In this document: piece by piece, positions 60,561 through 64,000 of the stretch
How the letters are laid out: each line of letters starts with the position of its first letter
Position numbering within the stretch: position 1 is the first letter of the stretch
NCBI GenBank assembly: GCA_949126835.1
Contig: OX421497.1
Location: 15,477,815 to 15,541,814, forward strand
Source of the DNA: Anisus vortex
Lineage: Eukaryota > Mollusca > Gastropoda > Planorbidae
Direction of reading: 5' to 3'
Length of the DNA stretch: 64,000 bases
Notes under the pieces: generated by a model
Databases searched by the model: none
What the model saw: the letters and a program-made list of their open reading frames with translations, nothing else
Told to the model about the DNA's origin: nothing
Translations under genes and position numbers: made by a program

Positions 60561-62460
60561 AACGACTTGACTAACAGATTTGTGGTTTTGGCTTTTCTAC
60601 TGGCCGTACATTGACTTGACTAGCAGATTTGTGGTTTTGGCTTCTCTACTGGTCTTACAATGACTTGACTAGCAGATGTGTGGTTTTGGCTTTAATACTG
60701 GCCGTACAACGACTTGACTAGCAAATTTGTAGTTTTGGCTTCTCCACTGGCCGTACAACGAATTGACTAGCAGATTTGTGGTTTTGACTTTTCTACTGGC
60801 CGCACAACGACGTGACTAGCAGATGTTTAGTTTGAGCTTCTCTACTGGCCGTACAAATACTTGACATGCAGATTTGTGGTCTGGCTTCTCTACTGGCCAC
60901 ACGACTTGACTAGCAGATTTGTGGTTTTGGCTTCAATACTGGCCGTACAACTACTTGACTTGCAGATTTGTGGTCTGGCTTCTCTACTGGCCACACAACG
61001 ACTTCACTTGCAGATTTGAGGTTTTGGCTTCTCTACTGGCCGTACATTGACTTGACTAGCAGTTTTGTGGTTTTGGCTTTTTGACTGGCCGTACAACGAC
61101 TTGACTAGCAGATTTGTGGTTTCGGCTTCTCCACTGGCCGTACAACGACTTGACTAGAAGATTTGTGGTTTTGGCTTTTCTACTTGCCGTACAACGACTT
61201 GACTAGCAGATTTTTGGTTTTGACTTTTCTACTGGCCGTAGAACGAGTTAACTATCAGATGTTTGGTTTCGGCTTCTCTACTGGCCGTACAACGACTTGA
61301 CTAGCAGATTTGTGGTTTTGGCTTCTCTACTGGCCGTACATTGACTTGACTAGCAGATTTGTGGTTTTGGCTTCTCTACTGGTCTTACAATGACTTGACT
61401 AGCAGATTTGTGGTTTTGGCGTCTCTACTGGCCGTACAAAGACTTTACTAGCCGATTTCGGGTTTTAGGTTTTTTACTGCCCATATAAAGACTTGACTAG
61501 CAGATTTCCTGTTTTGGCTTATTTACTGGCGTACAACGACTTGACTAGCAGATTTGTTGTTTTGACCTCTCTACTGCCCGTACAACGACTTGACTAGCAG
61601 ATTTGTGGTCTTGGCTTCTCTACTGGACGTACAACGACTAGACTAGCCGATTTGTGGTTTTGACTTTTCTACTGGCCGTATAACGACCTGACTAGCACAT
61701 GTTTGGTTTTGGTTTTTCTACTGGCCGTACAACGACTTGACTAGCAGATTTGTGGTTTTGACTTCTCTACTGGTCGTACAACGACTTTACTAGCCGATTT
61801 CTTGTTTTAGCTTCCTTTCTGCCCGTACAACGACTTGACTAGCAGATGTGTGGTTTTGGCTTCACTACTGGCCGTATAACGACTTGACTAGCAGATGTGT
61901 GGTTTTGGCTTCTCCACTGGCCGTACAACGAATTGACTAGCAGATTTGTGGTTTTGACTTTTCTACTGGCCGCACAACGACGTGACTAGCAGATGTTTAG
62001 TTTGAGCTTCTCTACTGGCCGTACAAATACTTGACATGCAGATTTGTGGTCTGGCTTCTCTACTGGCCACACGACTTGACTAGCAGATTTGTGGTTTTGG
62101 CTTCAATACTGGCCGTACAACTACTTGACTTGCAGATTTGTGGTCTGGCTTCTCTACTGGCCACACAACGACTTCACTTGCAGATTTGAGGTTTTGGCTT
62201 CTCTACTGGCCGTACATTGACTTGACTAGCAGTTTTGTGGTTTTGGCTTTTTGACTGGCCGTACAACGACTTGACTAGCAGATTTGTGGTTTCGGCTTCT
62301 CCACTGGCCGTACAACGACTTGACTAGAAGATTTGTGGTTTTGGCTTTTCTACTTGCCGTACAACGACTTGACTAGCAGATTTTTGGTTTTGACTTTTCT
62401 ACTGGCCGTAGAACGAGTTAACTATCAGATGTTTGGTTTCGGCTTCTCTACTGGCCGTAC
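60561..62460 (+). repeat. ~1170-bp local duplication in the right array
   Basis: The private variant GTAGAACGAGTTAACTATCAG (others have CGACTTAAC) occurs near 61238 and 62408, 1170 bp apart, within similar module orders. Limits are approximate. Confidence 0.65.
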
Positions 62461-64000
62461 AACTACTTGACTTGTAATTTGTGGTCTGGCTTCTCTACTG
62501 GCCACACAACGACTTGACTAGCAGATTTGTGGTTTTGGATTCTCTACTGGCCCTACAAGGTCTTGACTTGCAGATTTGTAGTTTTGGCTGCTCTTTTGGC
62601 CGTATAACGACTTGACTAGCAGATTTGTGGTTTTGACTCCCCTACTAACCGTAATATGACTTGGCTAGCAGATGTGTGGTTTTGGTTTCTCTACTGGCAG
62701 TTCTACGACTTGACTAGCAGATTTGTGGTTTTGACTTCTCTACTGACCGTACAACGACTTGAATAGCAGATTTGTGGTTTTGGCTTACGACTGGCCGTAC
62801 AACGAATTGACAAGCAGATGTGTGGTTTTGGTTTCTCGAATGGCCGTACAACGTCTAGACTAGCAGATTTGTAGTTTTGACTTTTCTACTGGCCGTATAA
62901 CGACTTGACTAGCATATGTTTGGTTTTGGCTTCACTACTGGCCGTACAACGACTTGACTAGCAGATTTGTGGTTTTGGCTTCTCTACTAACCGTACAACG
63001 ACTTGACTAGCAGATTTGTGGTTTTTGCTTCTCTACTGGTCTAACAACGACTTGACTAGCAGATTTGTGGTCTTGGCTTTTCTACTGGCCGTACAACGAC
63101 TTGACTAGCAGATTTGTGGTTTTGACTTCTCTACTGGTCGTACAACAACTTGACTAGAAGATTTGTGGTTTTGACTTTTCTACTGGCCGTACAACGACTT
63201 TACTAGCCGATTTCTTGTTTTAGCTTCCTTACTGCCCGTACAACGACTTGACTAGCAGATTTGTGGTTTTGGCTTTAATACTGGCCGTACAACGACTTGA
63301 CTAGCAAATTTGTAGTTTTGGCTTCTCCACTGGCCGTACAACGAATTGACTAGCAGATTTGTGGTTTTGACTTTTCTACTGGCCGCACAACGACGTGACT
63401 AGCAGATGTTTAGTTTGAGCTTCTCTACTGGCCGTACAAATACTTGACATGCAGATTTGTGGTCTGGCTTCTCTACTGGCCACACGACTTGACTAGCAGA
63501 TTTGTGGTTTTGGCTTCAATACTGGCCGTACAACTACTTGACTTGCAGATTTGTGGTCTGGCTTCTCTACTGGCCACACAACGACTTGACTTGCAGATTT
63601 GAGGTTTTGGCTTCTCTATTGGCCGTACATTGACTTGACTAGCAGTTTTGTGGTTTTGGCTTTTTGACTGGCCGTACAACGACTTGACTAGCAGATTTGT
63701 GGTTTCGGCTTCTCCACTGGCCGTACAACGACTTGACTAGAAGATTTGTGGTTTTGGCTTTTCTACTTGCCGTACAACGACTTGACTAGCAGATTTTTGG
63801 TTTTGACTTTTCTACTGGCCGTAGAACGACTTAACTATCAGATGTTTGGTTTCGGCTTCTCTACTGGCCGTACAACGACTTGACTAGCAGATTTGTGGTT
63901 TTGGCTTCTCTACTGGCCGTACATTGACTTGACTAGCAGATTTGTGGTTTTGGCTTCTCTACTGGTCTTACAATGACTTGACTAGCAGATTTGTGGTTTT

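Larger units (their letters stand above)
60199..64000 (+). repeat. 49-bp tandem satellite array, right part
   Basis: Satellite resumes immediately after the LTR, in the same orientation and in the phase expected from the left flank. The first ~190 bp follow the order seen at 55045-55240, then switch to modules like those at 53.96 kb. Modules known from the left side recur, for example GATTTCGGG at about 61.46 kb (also 43.63 and 52.16 kb) and CAAGGTCTTG at 62556 (also 52971). The array runs out of the window at the right edge. No gene or unique sequence was seen. Confidence 0.97.

Noticed and set aside
1148..63679. Recurring 68-83-codon open frames on the minus strand throughout the array (for example 4177-4383, 30229-30480, 63473-63679)
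   Set aside because: They are translations of four to five satellite monomers. Most begin with TTG, not ATG. Because 49 is not a multiple of three the frame changes every monomer. They recur only because the HOR recurs, and no domain is recognisable.
1..64000. CENP-B-box-like motif on the minus strand of each monomer (TCGTTGTACGGCC)
   Set aside because: It shares TCG, a central A and CGG with the box, but lacks two bases of the required spacing and one of the leading Ts. It does not fit the known core pattern.
1..64000. Telomere or G-quadruplex repeat (T/G-rich GATTTGTGGTTTTGG)
   Set aside because: The G runs are at most two bases and the 49-bp unit is far from any telomeric repeat.

Overview
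This window is almost entirely one tandem satellite array, interrupted once by a retrotransposon fragment. About 61.3 of 64 kb is built from a 49-bp monomer (roughly 1,250 copies, an estimate from length). All copies point the same way, and the array runs off both ends of the window. Monomers are diverged from one another, but long runs of them recur in the same order almost unchanged, so this is a higher-order repeat (HOR) array. I see no host protein-coding gene, tRNA, rRNA or CRISPR. The setting suggests animal heterochromatin (pericentromeric, centromeric or subtelomeric). The retroelement is of a type known mainly from animals; no species can be named.

Layout. 1-1837: partial HOR. 1838-16696: two related HOR units of 3078 bp (a) and 2885 bp (b) in the order a-b-b-a-b', which also forms an 8848-bp super-period. 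16697-19979: a mosaic with a 2397-bp duplication. 19980-30873: three copies of a 3664-bp HOR, the last shortened by 98 bp. 30874-37190: a 3272-bp derivative. 35600-38220: an overlapping 1901-bp duplication. 38221-43860: mosaic, including another copy of most of the 3664-bp unit. 43861-50385: three copies of a ~2142-bp HOR. 50386-57531: short scrambled modules (338 bp, 730 bp, ~1.27 kb, 2482 bp). 60199-64000: the array resumes with the same modules.

The interruption, 57532-60198, is a 5'-truncated LTR retrotransposon of the Ty3/gypsy (Metaviridae) class. It keeps the integrase C-terminus with a GPY/F-type module, then reverse transcriptase and RNase H in one open frame, then a 3' untranslated region, a polypurine tract and one 532-bp LTR (TG...CA). 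Integrase lies upstream of RT, and no integrase follows RNase H. That is the Ty1/copia-like order known for the Gmr1 group of Ty3/gypsy elements. The 5' LTR, gag, protease and integrase core are absent. Even so, the fragment is flanked by a direct repeat ACTTC(T), and the satellite on both sides is in perfect HOR phase with an uninterrupted copy at 54963-55240. This looks like insertion of an already truncated DNA, not decay after insertion.

The pol frame is intact with all expected RT and RNase H catalytic residues, so the insertion is probably young. It lacks a 5' promoter and the integrase core, so it cannot be autonomous. HOR boundaries were read by eye from diagnostic variants and are good to tens of bases; unit periods measured between identical markers are exact.
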